A stretch of 64,000 bases of DNA, from NCBI RefSeq assembly GCF_043195125.1, contig NZ_JBAFWR010000001.1; one strand, given 5' to 3'. This stretch comes from NCEH01 sp043195125. Lineage in GTDB: Bacteria; Pseudomonadota; Alphaproteobacteria; Rhizobiales; Xanthobacteraceae. Positions 8,873 through 18,094 of the stretch are shown here, piece after piece. Numbering within the stretch: the stretch's first letter is position 1; every line of letters starts with the position of its first letter. The notes under the pieces were generated by a model. The model was not told the origin of the DNA. It saw nothing but the letters and a program-made list of their open reading frames with translations, and searched no databases. Both the position numbers and the translations under genes were made by a program.

Positions 8873-9364
8873 ATGGTCAGCACGCGCAACGAGCGCGCAG
8901 GCACCGCGGCGGAGCCGGTTTCCGGCGCGCGGGTGCTCATTGTGGAAGCCCGCTATTACGAGGCCTTGGCCGACGAACTGCTCGCCGGCGCGCGCGCCGC
9001 GCTGGAAGCGGCCGGGGTCGAGGTCGAGGTGGTAACGGTGCCCGGCGCGCTGGAAATCCCCATCGCCGCCGAAATCGCCATGGACGGCGCGGAAATCACC
9101 GATACGCCCATCGACGCCGTCGTGGCGCTCGGCTGCGTCATCCGGGGCGAGACCTATCATTTCGAGATCGTCGCGGGCGAATCCGCGCGCGGCCTCATGG
9201 ACCTCGGCCTCGCCCATGCGATGCCGGTGGGCAACGGCATCCTCACCGTGGATACCGAGGCGCAGGCCTGGGAGCGCGCGCGCGTCTCCGAGGGCAACAA
9301 GGGCGGCGGGGCGGCCGAGGCGGCGCTCAATCTGCTGCGCCTCAAGCGCCGGGTGTCGGAATGA
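8873..9364 (+). CDS. ribH: 6,7-dimethyl-8-ribityllumazine synthase
   Basis: RibH condenses the ribityl pyrimidine with dihydroxybutanone phosphate. The 163-residue protein has the family signatures VIVEARYYEALADELLAGA, TVPGALEIPIAAE and ALGCVIRGETYHFEIVAGES, the last including the catalytic histidine region. PVGNGILTVDTEAQAWERA follows near the C terminus. Its TGA overlaps the nusB ATG, indicating translational coupling. RibBA, needed to complete the pathway, is not in the window. Confidence 0.96.
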   Translation: MVSTRNERAGTAAEPVSGARVLIVEARYYEALADELLAGARAALEAAGVEVEVVTVPGALEIPIAAEIAMDGAEITDTPIDAVVALGCVIRGETYHFEIVAGESARGLMDLGLAHAMPVGNGILTVDTEAQAWERARVSEGNKGGGAAEAALNLLRLKRRVSE

Positions 9365-9843
9365 GCGAGACCGCGCCGAAACCCATGCGCAAAAGCCTCG
9401 CCCGCTTGGGCGCGGTGCAGGCGCTCTACCAGATGGACGTGGCCGGCACGCCGGTGAACGAGATCTTCGCCGAGTTCCAGAGCCACTGGCTCGGGCAGGA
9501 GGTGGAGGGCACGCAATATCCCGACGCCGACGTGACCCTGTTCAAGGACGTGGTGGAAGGCGTGGTCCGCGACCAGCGCACGCTCGATCCCATGGTGGAC
9601 AAGGCGCTCTCCGACGGCTGGCCGCTGCGCCGCGTGGAAGTGGTGCTGCGCGCGGTGCTGCGCGCGGGTGCGTTTGAGCTGTCCTCGCGTCCGGATGTGC
9701 CGGCCCGCGTGGTGATCGCCGAATATGTCAACGTCGCCGGCGCCTTCCTCGACCGTGACGAGACCGGCATGGTCAATGCCGTGCTGGATGCTCTCGCGCG
9801 TGACCTGCGCGCCAGCGAGTTCGCCCGCAACGGAACCGATTGA
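9361..9843 (+). CDS. nusB: Transcription antitermination factor NusB
   Basis: NusB binds boxA RNA with NusE and supports rRNA antitermination. The 160-residue all-helical protein begins KSLARLGAVQALYQMDVAG, as in alphaproteobacterial NusB. It ends with VVLRAVLRAGAFEL and PARVVIAEYVNVAGAFLDRDETGMVNAVLD, which is the conserved C-terminal helix bundle. It overlaps ribH by four bases and is one base from thiL, which keeps it within the riboflavin/thiamine run. Confidence 0.95.
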   Translation: MSETAPKPMRKSLARLGAVQALYQMDVAGTPVNEIFAEFQSHWLGQEVEGTQYPDADVTLFKDVVEGVVRDQRTLDPMVDKALSDGWPLRRVEVVLRAVLRAGAFELSSRPDVPARVVIAEYVNVAGAFLDRDETGMVNAVLDALARDLRASEFARNGTD

Positions 9844-9844
9844 G

Positions 9845-10843
9845 ATGGTCGCGGACGGCGGTTCGGGCGAGGATGAGTTCATCGGCCGGTATTTCCGGCC
9901 CATCGCCACGGACGCCGCCGCGCGGGGGCTGCTGGACGATGCCGCCATCCTCACACCGCCGGCCGATTGCGACCTCGTCCTCACCAAGGATGCGGTGGTC
10001 GCGGGTGTGCATTTCTTTCCCGACGACCCGCCGGCCTCCATCGCCCGCAAGGTGATGCGGGTGAACCTCTCCGACCTTGCCGCCAAGGGCGCCCGCCCGC
10101 TCGGCGCGCTGCTCGCGCTGGCCCTGCCGCGCGACGTGACCGGCGCATGGATGGAAGCCTTCTCCGCGGGCCTCGGCGCCGATGCGGATTTTTACGACTG
10201 CCCCATCCTCGGCGGCGACACGGTGCATACGCCGGGGCCGCTGACCCTTTCGATCACCGCCTTCGGCGCCGTGCCGCGCGGTCGCTTCGTGCCCCGCACG
10301 GGTGCCCGGCCGGATCAGGCGATTATCGTTTCCGGCACCATCGGCGATGCGGCGCTGGGGCTGCAATGGCGGCTCGATCCCGCGCGTGCGGGCTTCGCCG
10401 GCCTGGATACGAAGGATATCGCGCATCTCGCCGACCGTTATCTTCATCCGCAGCCGCGCCTCCCCTTGGCCGGCGCGTTGCGCGACCATGCGGCGGCGGG
10501 CATGGATGTCTCCGACGGGCTCATCGGCGATGTCGCGAAGATGCTTTCGGCCTCCGGCTGCGGCGGGCGGATCTTCGCCGCGCGGGTGCCGCTCTCGGAG
10601 GCGGCGCGGGCCGCCATCGCCGCAGAACCGGCCCTGTTCGCCACGGCCCTAACCGGCGGCGACGATTATGAGATCGCCGCCACCATCCCGCTTGCCGAGG
10701 TCGATGCCTTTCTGGCGGCGGCGCAGACGGCCGGTGTGCCCTGCACCATCATCGGCGAGACGCGGGCGCAAAGCGGCCTGGATCTGCTCGATCCGGCCGG
10801 CAATCCCATGGTTCTGGAACGGCTTAGTTTCAGTCATTTCTGA
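9845..10843 (+). CDS. thiL: Thiamine-monophosphate kinase
   Basis: ThiL phosphorylates thiamine monophosphate to the active diphosphate. I start it at the ATG one base after nusB, giving 332 residues. The AIR-synthase-like fold is shown by DDAAILTPPADCDLVLTKDAVVAGVHF, MRVNLSDLAAKGARPLGALLALALP and GGDTVHTPGPLTLSITAFG. The C-terminal domain has GMDVSDGLIGDVAKMLSASG and TGGDDYEIAATIP. It is the last gene of the glyA-to-thiL run. Confidence 0.95.
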   Translation: MVADGGSGEDEFIGRYFRPIATDAAARGLLDDAAILTPPADCDLVLTKDAVVAGVHFFPDDPPASIARKVMRVNLSDLAAKGARPLGALLALALPRDVTGAWMEAFSAGLGADADFYDCPILGGDTVHTPGPLTLSITAFGAVPRGRFVPRTGARPDQAIIVSGTIGDAALGLQWRLDPARAGFAGLDTKDIAHLADRYLHPQPRLPLAGALRDHAAAGMDVSDGLIGDVAKMLSASGCGGRIFAARVPLSEAARAAIAAEPALFATALTGGDDYEIAATIPLAEVDAFLAAAQTAGVPCTIIGETRAQSGLDLLDPAGNPMVLERLSFSHF

Positions 10844-10987
10844 GCATCGCCGCAGAGCGGTCGCGAACGCGCCGTGATGCCGCCATTGCGCTGCGGAACC
10901 AATCTCCCCGCCCACAGTTAAGCTGCGGCATCGCAATCCTTAAGGGAGGCGAGTTGCGGCATGACCTTCCTAACATGAGGCTCGTCC

Positions 10988-12523
10988 ATGCATCGACGCC
11001 AGGTCGTCAAGGCCGCCGCTTTCCTTCCGCTCATGGGCGCGTTTGGCGCCTCGTTCTTCGGCGGGCTGGCGGCGCAGGCGCAGGCGCCCGCGGGCGACGG
11101 CACGCCGTTCGACGCTTCCACGGTGCGCCAGCTGGCCCGCGAGCGCGCCGCCAAGCCCTACAAGGCCGGTGACCAGAAGCTGCCGGCCCAGCTCGACAAG
11201 CTGAGCTATGACGATTACCGCAACATCCGCTTCAACCCGGACAAAGCGCTGTGGCGCGCCGAGAAGCTGCCGTTTCAATTGCAGATGTTCCATCGCGGCT
11301 TTCTGTTCCGCGACCGGGTGGACATCGCCATCGTTGCCGACGGCAAGGCGCGCCCGCTGCCCTATTCGCCCGACTTGTTCAATTTCGAGCACAATGTCGC
11401 GGCACCGGACCCCAAGGACAATCTCGGTTTTTCCGGCTTCCGCCTGCACGCCCCCATGAACCGGCCGGATTATTTCGACGAGGTCGCCGCTTTCCAGGGC
11501 GCGAGCTATTTCCGTGCGGTCGGCAAGGGGCAGGTGTATGGCTCCTCGGCCCGCGGCCTTTCGGTGAAGACCGGAGATCCGGGCGGCGAGGAATTCCCGC
11601 TGTTCGTGGCCTATTGGATCGAGCAGCCGCGGCCGGACACGGATTCGGTGGTGGTGCACGCGCTTCTCGACAGCCCGAGCGCGGCCGCCGCCTTCCGTTT
11701 CACCATCCGTCCCGGCGATCCCACGGCCATGACGGTGGAGATGACGCTTTATCCTCGCGCCGACATGGATCAGGCCGGCATCGCGACCCTCACGTCCATG
11801 TTCTTCTTCGCCCCCAACGACCGCAACGACGTGGACGACTTCCGGCCCGCCGTGCGCGATGCGGAGGGCCTTGCCATCATCAACGGCCGGGGGGAGCGGC
11901 TGTGGCGCCCGCTCACCAATCCCAAGCGGCTGGAGGTCAGCCAGTTCGTCGATTCCAATCTGCGCGGTTTCGGGCTGATGCAGCGCCAGCGCTCCTTCTT
12001 CGACTACCAGGATCTGGAAGCACGCTACGAGAAGCGGCCGAGCGTATGGGTGGAGCCCATCGGCGATTGGGGCGAAGGCGCCGTGCATCTGATCGAGATC
12101 CCCACCCGCGAGGAGGTGCACGACAATGTCGTGACCTATTGGCGGCCCAAGGAGCCGCTGCGCAAGGGCGGGGAATATACCTTCACCTATCGCCTCTATT
12201 GGGCCTGGGATCACGCGGAATCTGCCCCGCCGGCACGCTTCGGCGCCACCCGGTCCGGCGCTGCCAGCGGGGGGCGGCTGTTCGTCGTCGATGTGGTCGG
12301 TGACAAACTGAAGGACATGGATATCGCCACCGTGCGCGCCGAGGTCTCGACCAGCGCCGGGGCGGTCAAGGACGTGGTGTTGCAGCCCAATCCAGATATC
12401 CAGGGCTGGCGACTTTCGTTCGTGCTCGATCCGCAGAATACGGATCTCGCGGAGCTGCGGGCGCAGATCCTGCGCGACAAGGACCTGGTTTCGGAAGTCT
12501 GGGTTTACCGATGGACAGCGTGA
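10988..12523 (+). CDS. opgG: Periplasmic glucan biosynthesis protein OpgG/MdoG
   Basis: OpgG-family proteins act in the periplasm to complete osmoregulated glucan backbones made by OpgH. The 511-residue protein has an N-terminal export signal whose HRRQVVKAAAF start resembles a Tat motif (RR then hydrophobics and K), with likely cleavage near AQAQA. The mature part is the conserved MdoG domain, with DDYRNIRFNPDKALWR, FPLFVAYWIEQPRPD and FTYRLYWAWD segments. Tat export is better known for OpgD, so the exact paralogue is open. The last 13 bases overlap opgH. Confidence 0.92.
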   Translation: MHRRQVVKAAAFLPLMGAFGASFFGGLAAQAQAPAGDGTPFDASTVRQLARERAAKPYKAGDQKLPAQLDKLSYDDYRNIRFNPDKALWRAEKLPFQLQMFHRGFLFRDRVDIAIVADGKARPLPYSPDLFNFEHNVAAPDPKDNLGFSGFRLHAPMNRPDYFDEVAAFQGASYFRAVGKGQVYGSSARGLSVKTGDPGGEEFPLFVAYWIEQPRPDTDSVVVHALLDSPSAAAAFRFTIRPGDPTAMTVEMTLYPRADMDQAGIATLTSMFFFAPNDRNDVDDFRPAVRDAEGLAIINGRGERLWRPLTNPKRLEVSQFVDSNLRGFGLMQRQRSFFDYQDLEARYEKRPSVWVEPIGDWGEGAVHLIEIPTREEVHDNVVTYWRPKEPLRKGGEYTFTYRLYWAWDHAESAPPARFGATRSGAASGGRLFVVDVVGDKLKDMDIATVRAEVSTSAGAVKDVVLQPNPDIQGWRLSFVLDPQNTDLAELRAQILRDKDLVSEVWVYRWTA

Positions 12524-14685
12524 CGGACGCGCGGCCCGTCGCGGCGGGTGCCCCGTCGCCCGAGGCCATCGCCCCGGCGCTTCCCCCGCAGGCGCCGCTC
12601 GCCATGCCGGTGCAATCTCTCTCCGTTCCCCCGCACGTGACGCGCCGGCCCGACACCGGGCCGGCCGGCCTTGCATGGCGGCGCCTGCTGGTGATCGGTG
12701 GCGCCATCCTCATGACCGCCTTTGCGGCGTGGGAGATGTATCTGGTGCTCTCGGTGGGTTCGCTCTCCTGGCTGGAAGGCGTTGTGCTGGTCCTGTTCGT
12801 GATTCTGTTCGCCTGGATCGCCTTTTCCTGCACCAGTGCGCTGAGCGGCATTTTTTCCCTGATGCATCACGGCGCCGGGCCGCTGGGCATCGACCCCGAC
12901 GCGCCCCTGCCGGAGGTTTCCGCGCGCACCGCGCTCCTGATGCCCTGCTACAACGAGAGCCCGGCGCGGGTGATGGCGGGGCTCCAGGCGACCTATGAAT
13001 CGCTCCTGGCGACCGGGCAGGGGGACAAGTTCGACGTCTTCATCCTCTCCGACACCACCGACCCGGATGTCTGGATCGCCGAGGAGGCTGGCTATCTCGC
13101 CCTGCGCGGGCGCACCGGCGGGGAGGGCCATCTGTTCTACCGGCGGCGGGCGAAGAATATCGACCGCAAGGCCGGCAATATCGGCGAATGGGTCACGCGC
13201 TTCGGCGGCGCCTATGAGAGCATGATCGTGCTCGACGCCGACAGCGTCATGACGGGCGACGCCATCGTGCGCCTCGCCGCCGCCATGGAGCAACATCCCG
13301 GCGTGGGCCTGATCCAGACCCTGCCGATCATCGTCGGCGGGCGCACCCTGTTCGCGCGGCTCCAACAGTTCGCGGGGCGGCTCTACGGGCCGCTGCTGGC
13401 CCACGGCCTTTCCTGGTGGCACGGCAGCGAAAGCAATTATTGGGGCCATAACGCCATCATCCGCACCGGCGCCTTCGCGCACTGCGCGGGCCTGCCCCAT
13501 CTGCGGGGCCGCAAGCCGTTCGGCGGGCATATTCTGAGCCATGATTTCGTCGAGGCGGCGCTGATCCGGCGCGGCGGCTTCGCGGTGCACATGGTGCCGG
13601 GCCTGGAGGGCAGCTATGAGGAAGGCCCGCCCTCCCTCACCGACCTTGCGGTGCGCGACCGGCGCTGGTGCCAGGGCAATCTCCAGCACGCCGCGGTGCT
13701 GCCGGGGCGCGGGCTGAAATTCATCAGCCGCCTGCATCTCCTGACCGGGATCGGCTCCTACATCACGGCGCCGCTGTGGCTCGCCATGCTGACCGCCGGC
13801 CTTCTGGTATCGTTGCAGGGGCGCTTCGTGCCGCCGGACTATTTCCCCTCGCAATTCTCGCTGTTTCCCAGCTGGCCGGCGCAGGACCCCGTCCGCGCCG
13901 CCTGGGTGTTCGTCGGCACCATGTCGGTGCTGCTGGCGCCGAAGCTCATCGCCTATGTGCTGATGCTGTTCGACGCGCGCCGGCGGCGCGGGTTCGGCGG
14001 CGGCATCCTGGCGTTCTTCGGGGTGCTGGTGGAAACCCTGCTCTCGGGCCTGATGGCGCCGATCATGATGATCATCCAATCCTCGGCGGTGGCCAGCATC
14101 CTCATGGGCCGCGATTCCGGCTGGCAGCCGCAGCGGCGGGATGATGGCTCGGTGCCGCTCGGTGCGCTGCTGCAGCGGTATGGTTTTCACACCCTGCTCG
14201 GGCTCGCCCTGGGTGTGGTGGCCTATCTCATCGCCGCGCCATTGTTCTGGTGGATGAGCCCGGTGATCCTCGGCCTCGTGCTGGCGGTGCCGCTGGTGGC
14301 GCTCACGGCATTGCGCGGCGCCGGGACGGGATTGCGGCGGCTCGGCCTCCTCACGGTGCCCGAGGAGCGCACGCCACCGCCCGTGCTGGAACAGGCCGGT
14401 CGGATCGCCGAGCAACTGGCCGTGGAGCTGCGCGAGGGCGAGGCGGTGGCCCGGCTGCGGGGCGACGGGCGCCTGAGGGCGGCCCATATCGCCTTCCTGC
14501 CGGACGGCGGTGCGCGCCGGCGCGGGGATCATTCCCCCGAACGCCTGGTGGCACGCGCCAAGATCGCCGATGCCGCAAGCCTGCCGGAGGCGATCGGCGC
14601 GCTTTCCGCGCGAGAAAAGGCCGCGGCGCTTGGCGATGGCGAGGCGCTCGCCGCGCTCCTGGCCCTCCCGGACCCTCGCGGCTGA
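12511..14685 (+). CDS. opgH: Glucans biosynthesis glucosyltransferase OpgH/MdoH
   Basis: OpgH is the inner-membrane glycosyltransferase that polymerises glucose from UDP-glucose and extrudes it to the periplasm. The 724-residue protein has a Pro/Ala-rich cytoplasmic start and two membrane helices around 55-110. The GT2 domain carries LMPCYNESPARVM, LDADSVMTGD and the QxxRW-like RDRRWCQGNLQHA. Several further membrane segments lie between about 410 and 600. It starts inside opgG. A cytoplasmic tail of about 110 residues follows the last helix. Confidence 0.95.
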   Translation: MDSVTDARPVAAGAPSPEAIAPALPPQAPLAMPVQSLSVPPHVTRRPDTGPAGLAWRRLLVIGGAILMTAFAAWEMYLVLSVGSLSWLEGVVLVLFVILFAWIAFSCTSALSGIFSLMHHGAGPLGIDPDAPLPEVSARTALLMPCYNESPARVMAGLQATYESLLATGQGDKFDVFILSDTTDPDVWIAEEAGYLALRGRTGGEGHLFYRRRAKNIDRKAGNIGEWVTRFGGAYESMIVLDADSVMTGDAIVRLAAAMEQHPGVGLIQTLPIIVGGRTLFARLQQFAGRLYGPLLAHGLSWWHGSESNYWGHNAIIRTGAFAHCAGLPHLRGRKPFGGHILSHDFVEAALIRRGGFAVHMVPGLEGSYEEGPPSLTDLAVRDRRWCQGNLQHAAVLPGRGLKFISRLHLLTGIGSYITAPLWLAMLTAGLLVSLQGRFVPPDYFPSQFSLFPSWPAQDPVRAAWVFVGTMSVLLAPKLIAYVLMLFDARRRRGFGGGILAFFGVLVETLLSGLMAPIMMIIQSSAVASILMGRDSGWQPQRRDDGSVPLGALLQRYGFHTLLGLALGVVAYLIAAPLFWWMSPVILGLVLAVPLVALTALRGAGTGLRRLGLLTVPEERTPPPVLEQAGRIAEQLAVELREGEAVARLRGDGRLRAAHIAFLPDGGARRRGDHSPERLVARAKIADAASLPEAIGALSAREKAAALGDGEALAALLALPDPRG

Positions 14686-14710
14686 GGTCGCTTCCTGACC
14701 CCGAAGCGGT

Positions 14711-14947
14711 TCAGCGGCGGGGCGGCTGCACGTGCGCCCGGTGCACGGGGGCCTGCTCGCCCGGCAAAAGCGCCGCGTGCCGCAGCGCGTCCACCACTGT
14801 TTCGGCACAGGAGACACTGTCCTTGCGCGCCCATTGGGCCGCGTCTTCCCAGACCTTGTGATAGGTCCGCTCATAGATCAGCTTGGCGACGAATTCGGTT
14901 ACGTCGGCCTGCGCGATGTCGATATGTGCCGCGTGCGTCGGTGTCAT
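14711..14947 (-). CDS. Small hypothetical protein, 78 residues
   Basis: I do not recognise this protein. I chose the ATG giving MTPTHAAHIDIAQ because a GGAG ribosome binding site sits eight bases before it; longer forms run into low-complexity Arg-rich sequence. The middle, VTEFVAKLIYERTYHKVWEDAAQWARK, looks like amphipathic helix, and there is no signal or membrane segment. It is followed by opgH in convergent orientation and lies 76 bases downstream of the Spy-like gene on the same strand, so it may be cotranscribed with it. Confidence 0.6.
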   Translation of the reverse strand: MTPTHAAHIDIAQADVTEFVAKLIYERTYHKVWEDAAQWARKDSVSCAETVVDALRHAALLPGEQAPVHRAHVQPPRR

Positions 14948-15023
14948 GTGGGCTCCTTGTGATACCGGGAGGGCGCTTTGCGCCCGTCCTCGCATGGGCC
15001 CCCGCCCGTTGATCTGCCTGCGC

Positions 15024-15782
15024 TCAGAGCGCCGGGCGCGGATGCCGGGACGCCGCGTCGGCGTCGGAAGGATCCGGCAGGGCCTGCGGGCCATGTCCGC
15101 CTAGGTGGGGGTGTTCGACGCCGGGCGGCGGCATCGGCGGGGCGAGGGGCGCGCCGAACGCAAACGCGAGCGGGCCGCGCGGCGGGCCGGGCGGCAGCAG
15201 CGCGGAAAGCTCCGCCGCGCGCTGGAGCTGGTCCTCCGTGAGCTTGCTTTTCAGCGCCGTGAGCGCGGCGAGAACGGCCTGTGCCTTGGTGCCCTGATCC
15301 GCCATGTGGGTGGCGATCGCCTCGGCGCGCTCGAAGGCGGCGGGCTTGGGCTCTTCCTGCGGCGGCTTGGGCGGCTGGAGCAGCGCCAGCACGGCATTGG
15401 TATAGGCGCGCCACGCATCGAGTTGATCGGCGCGGATGCCGATATAGGTCTCCATGGTGGAAAGGGAGGCCGCCGCCACCATCTGCCCGCCGACCGGGCC
15501 GGGGCCTCGATCGGGGCGTCGGGCCCCCTTCAGGTCTTCATCGGCATTTTGCCACCTGTCCGCCTGCCGGTCGCGTGGGCCGGGCACGGTTGCCTCCGCC
15601 ACTTGAAAGGGTCGGGTGCTGACAGCAAACTGGCTCGTGCCCTCGCTGGCTGAAAGGCGGTCCGTGCTCTTCGCCACAACGGTTGCGCCATCCGCGAAGG
15701 CAAGGCCACCGGCCGCAAAGCCGGCCACGCCGATGCCGAGCGCCAGTACCACCGAGGGGGCGAGAATGGCCCGTTTCAACAT
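15024..15782 (-). CDS. Spy/CpxP family periplasmic protein
   Basis: The 252-residue protein has an N-terminal signal peptide, MLKRAILAPSVVLALGIGVA, with likely cleavage after the AFADG region, so it is periplasmic. The later half is helical and contains LTEDQLQRAAEL, the LTxxQ motif that marks the Spy/CpxP chaperone family, preceded by IRADQLDAWRAYTNAV. The C terminus is rich in Pro, Gly and His. I use the ATG with GAGG upstream rather than the TTG five codons earlier. It is divergent from the two-component genes, recalling the CpxP/CpxRA arrangement, so it is likely a target or modulator of that system. Confidence 0.78.
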   Translation of the reverse strand: MLKRAILAPSVVLALGIGVAGFAAGGLAFADGATVVAKSTDRLSASEGTSQFAVSTRPFQVAEATVPGPRDRQADRWQNADEDLKGARRPDRGPGPVGGQMVAAASLSTMETYIGIRADQLDAWRAYTNAVLALLQPPKPPQEEPKPAAFERAEAIATHMADQGTKAQAVLAALTALKSKLTEDQLQRAAELSALLPPGPPRGPLAFAFGAPLAPPMPPPGVEHPHLGGHGPQALPDPSDADAASRHPRPAL

Positions 15783-15992
15783 ATGCGTCGTCCTCAAGTC
15801 GTTTGCGATGACCTGACGATGCGCCCCGGCAATTGCCCTGGTGTGGCGGTGCGTTTCTGGATGTTTCTAAAAATCGGGTATTTGTGAGCGGCGATTGCTG
15901 AGCGCATGATGGCAATGGAAAATTGCAATCCGCCGGCAGATATTTTCGCGGCGTGCGCTAGAGCGTCGAGGACTGCAACGGGAAACAATCGT
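15783..15992. promoter_or_regulatory. Divergent control region with repeated ATTGC/GCAAT sites
   Basis: This region separates the Spy-like gene from the response regulator. It contains a perfect palindrome GGCAATTGCC at 15828-15837, ATTGC at 15894-15898, GCAAT at 15912-15916 and ATTGCAAT at 15922-15929. These could be half-sites for the adjacent OmpR-type regulator. That is inference from position and repetition only. Confidence 0.35.
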
Positions 15993-16715
15993 TTGGAAGC
16001 GGCGCCGCACATTCTTGTGGTCGATGACGACCACGAAATCAGAAAACTGCTTGGCCGCTATCTGGCGAGCCAGGGCTTTCGCGTGTCCCTCGCCGCCACC
16101 GGCCGGGAGATGGAAGAGAAGCTCACCACCAATCGCATCGACTTCGTGGTGCTGGATCTGATGCTGCCAGACGCCTCGGGCCTCGATCTGTGCCGGTCGC
16201 TGCGCTCACGCTCGCGCGTGCCCATCATTCTTCTAACCGCGCTCAAGGAGGAGGTTGACCGCATCATCGGCCTGGAGGTGGGCGCGGACGATTATCTCGG
16301 CAAGCCGTTCAACGCGCGCGAACTGGTGGCGCGCATCCGCGCGGTGCTGCGGCGCATGCATGACGTGCCGCCCGACCCGGGACTCGCGCAGAAATACAGC
16401 TTCTGCGGCTTCACGGTGGAGCGCGCCTCGCGTCAGGTGCTCGATCCCGCAGGCGTCGACCTCGCCTTTACGGCGGCCGAATTCGACCTGCTGCTCGCTT
16501 TCCTGGAGCGGCCGGGCCGCATCCTTTCGCGCGACCAGTTGCTCGACATCACCCAGGGCCGGGAAGCGGGGCCGTTCGACCGCTCCATCGACGTGCTGGT
16601 CAGCCGGTTGCGGCGCAAGCTCGGCGATGCCGGCTCATTCCAGATCCTCAAGACCCAGCGCAACGGCGGCTATCAGTTCGCCGCGCGCGTGGAGACGCTC
16701 GAGAGCGCATCGTGA
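15993..16715 (+). CDS. OmpR-family response regulator
   Basis: This two-domain regulator has a receiver domain (HILVVDDDHEIRKLLGRYL, VVLDLMLPDASGLDLC, LTALKEEVDRIIGLEVGADDYLGKPF) followed by a winged-helix DNA-binding domain ending RRKLGDAGSFQILKTQRNGGYQF. I favour the TTG start, because it places the phosphorylated aspartate at D55, as in OmpR, and leaves the repeated upstream sites noncoding. Upstream in-frame ATGs at 15906, 15909 and 15915 would add up to 29 residues with no family character. The stop overlaps the kinase start. Confidence 0.88.
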   Translation: MEAAPHILVVDDDHEIRKLLGRYLASQGFRVSLAATGREMEEKLTTNRIDFVVLDLMLPDASGLDLCRSLRSRSRVPIILLTALKEEVDRIIGLEVGADDYLGKPFNARELVARIRAVLRRMHDVPPDPGLAQKYSFCGFTVERASRQVLDPAGVDLAFTAAEFDLLLAFLERPGRILSRDQLLDITQGREAGPFDRSIDVLVSRLRRKLGDAGSFQILKTQRNGGYQFAARVETLESAS

Positions 16716-18046
16716 AATCCCTGCGCGCGCGGGTCACGGCGCTTCTGGTCGCGGCGATCCTGCTGGTGCTCGTCCTTGCCACCGCGGTGTTTTTTCTGTT
16801 CAGCGGACGTCCGCGCCCGATGTTCGAGCAGGCGGTGACCGCGAGCCAGCTCGCGATGGTGGTGAAGATGGTCGAGAACGGGGCGGATGCGGTCGCAAGC
16901 CCAGACATCTTCAGCGTCACCCCGCCCGAAGGCATGGCCGATCCGTTTGCCTCCCGGGCGCTGACCGAGGCTCTGGGCCGGCTGGGTATCGCCCGCGCCG
17001 TGACCGTAATTTCGGAATTCGCCCCCGGCTCGTCACCCGGGGGCCCGCCCCCCGCCGATGGCCCGCCGGACGAGGAGAGCCGGGGGCATCTGGCGCTGGT
17101 CCATCTCAAGGATGGCCGATGGCTGAGATTTCCCATCGAGCAGCACATGCTGCCCCCGCCACCGACGATTCCCTACGGGGTGCTGGGATGGTTCGCCCTG
17201 GTGGCCCTCGGTGTCACGATCGTGGTGGCGGTGGCGGTTCAGCGCCTGCTGCGGCCGCTCGCGCTCATCGAGCAGGCGGTGGATCAGGTCAGCGTGGACG
17301 GTTCACTGCCGCAGCTCGCTGAAACCGGCTCTACCGAGGTGCGGGCTGCCGCGCGCACCATCAATCTGCTGTCCCACCGGCTGAAGATGGCGATGGACAG
17401 CCGCATGCGGATCGTCGCCGCGGCCGCGCACGATCTGCGCACCCCCCTCACGCGCCTGCGCCTGCGAGCGGAATTCATCGAAGATGAGGAGGAGCGCGAG
17501 CGCTGGTTCCACGATCTCGCCGAGCTCGACCACATCGCCGACAGCGCCATCCGCCTGGTGCGCGAGGAAGTCAGCGGCGCGCCGGATGAAAACGTGCCGC
17601 TCGACGAGGTGGTGAAGGCCGTGGTGCGCGAAACCGAGCAAAGCAGTCTCGGTGCCGAGCTGGTCGAGGCGTGCCAGTTGAACGTCGCGGGCAAGCCGCT
17701 CTCGCTCAAGCGCGCGATTCGCAATCTCATCGTCAATGCCGCCACCCACGGGCGCGGTGCGCGCGTCTATCTGCGCTCGGGCGCGGGATGCGCCCTGCTG
17801 CTGATCGAGGACGACGGACCCGGCATTCCCGAACATCTGATGGCGCAGGTGTTCGAGCCCTTCTTCCGGACCGATCCGGCGCGCCAGGTGACGATCCCCG
17901 GTGCCGGCCTCGGGCTGGCAATCGCCCACGAGATCATCCAGCGGCACGGCGGCAAGCTGGCGCTCGCCAACAAGCCGTCCGGCGGCCTGATCCAGCGGGT
18001 GGAACTGCCCAGCGTGGCCGAGCCTGAGGACATGGCAGCGACCTAG
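16712..18046 (+). CDS. Sensor histidine kinase
   Basis: The 444-residue kinase pairs with the regulator it overlaps. It has a membrane helix at about 8-30, a periplasmic sensor of about 120 residues with a Gly/Pro-rich loop, a second helix at about 155-178, and a HAMP-like linker. The H-box is AAAHDLRTPLTRLRLRAEF with H240. The ATPase domain has RNLIVNAATHG, DDGPGIP and GAGLGLAIAHEI. The start is a GTG overlapping the regulator stop. The architecture is EnvZ/CpxA-like, but the stimulus is unknown; the divergent Spy-like gene suggests envelope stress. Confidence 0.92.
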   Translation: MKSLRARVTALLVAAILLVLVLATAVFFLFSGRPRPMFEQAVTASQLAMVVKMVENGADAVASPDIFSVTPPEGMADPFASRALTEALGRLGIARAVTVISEFAPGSSPGGPPPADGPPDEESRGHLALVHLKDGRWLRFPIEQHMLPPPPTIPYGVLGWFALVALGVTIVVAVAVQRLLRPLALIEQAVDQVSVDGSLPQLAETGSTEVRAAARTINLLSHRLKMAMDSRMRIVAAAAHDLRTPLTRLRLRAEFIEDEEERERWFHDLAELDHIADSAIRLVREEVSGAPDENVPLDEVVKAVVRETEQSSLGAELVEACQLNVAGKPLSLKRAIRNLIVNAATHGRGARVYLRSGAGCALLLIEDDGPGIPEHLMAQVFEPFFRTDPARQVTIPGAGLGLAIAHEIIQRHGGKLALANKPSGGLIQRVELPSVAEPEDMAAT

Positions 18047-18094
18047 GCTCCGTGACACGCGGGGGGCGCCGCGCGTTGCTCTTGCGGTGTGTTC

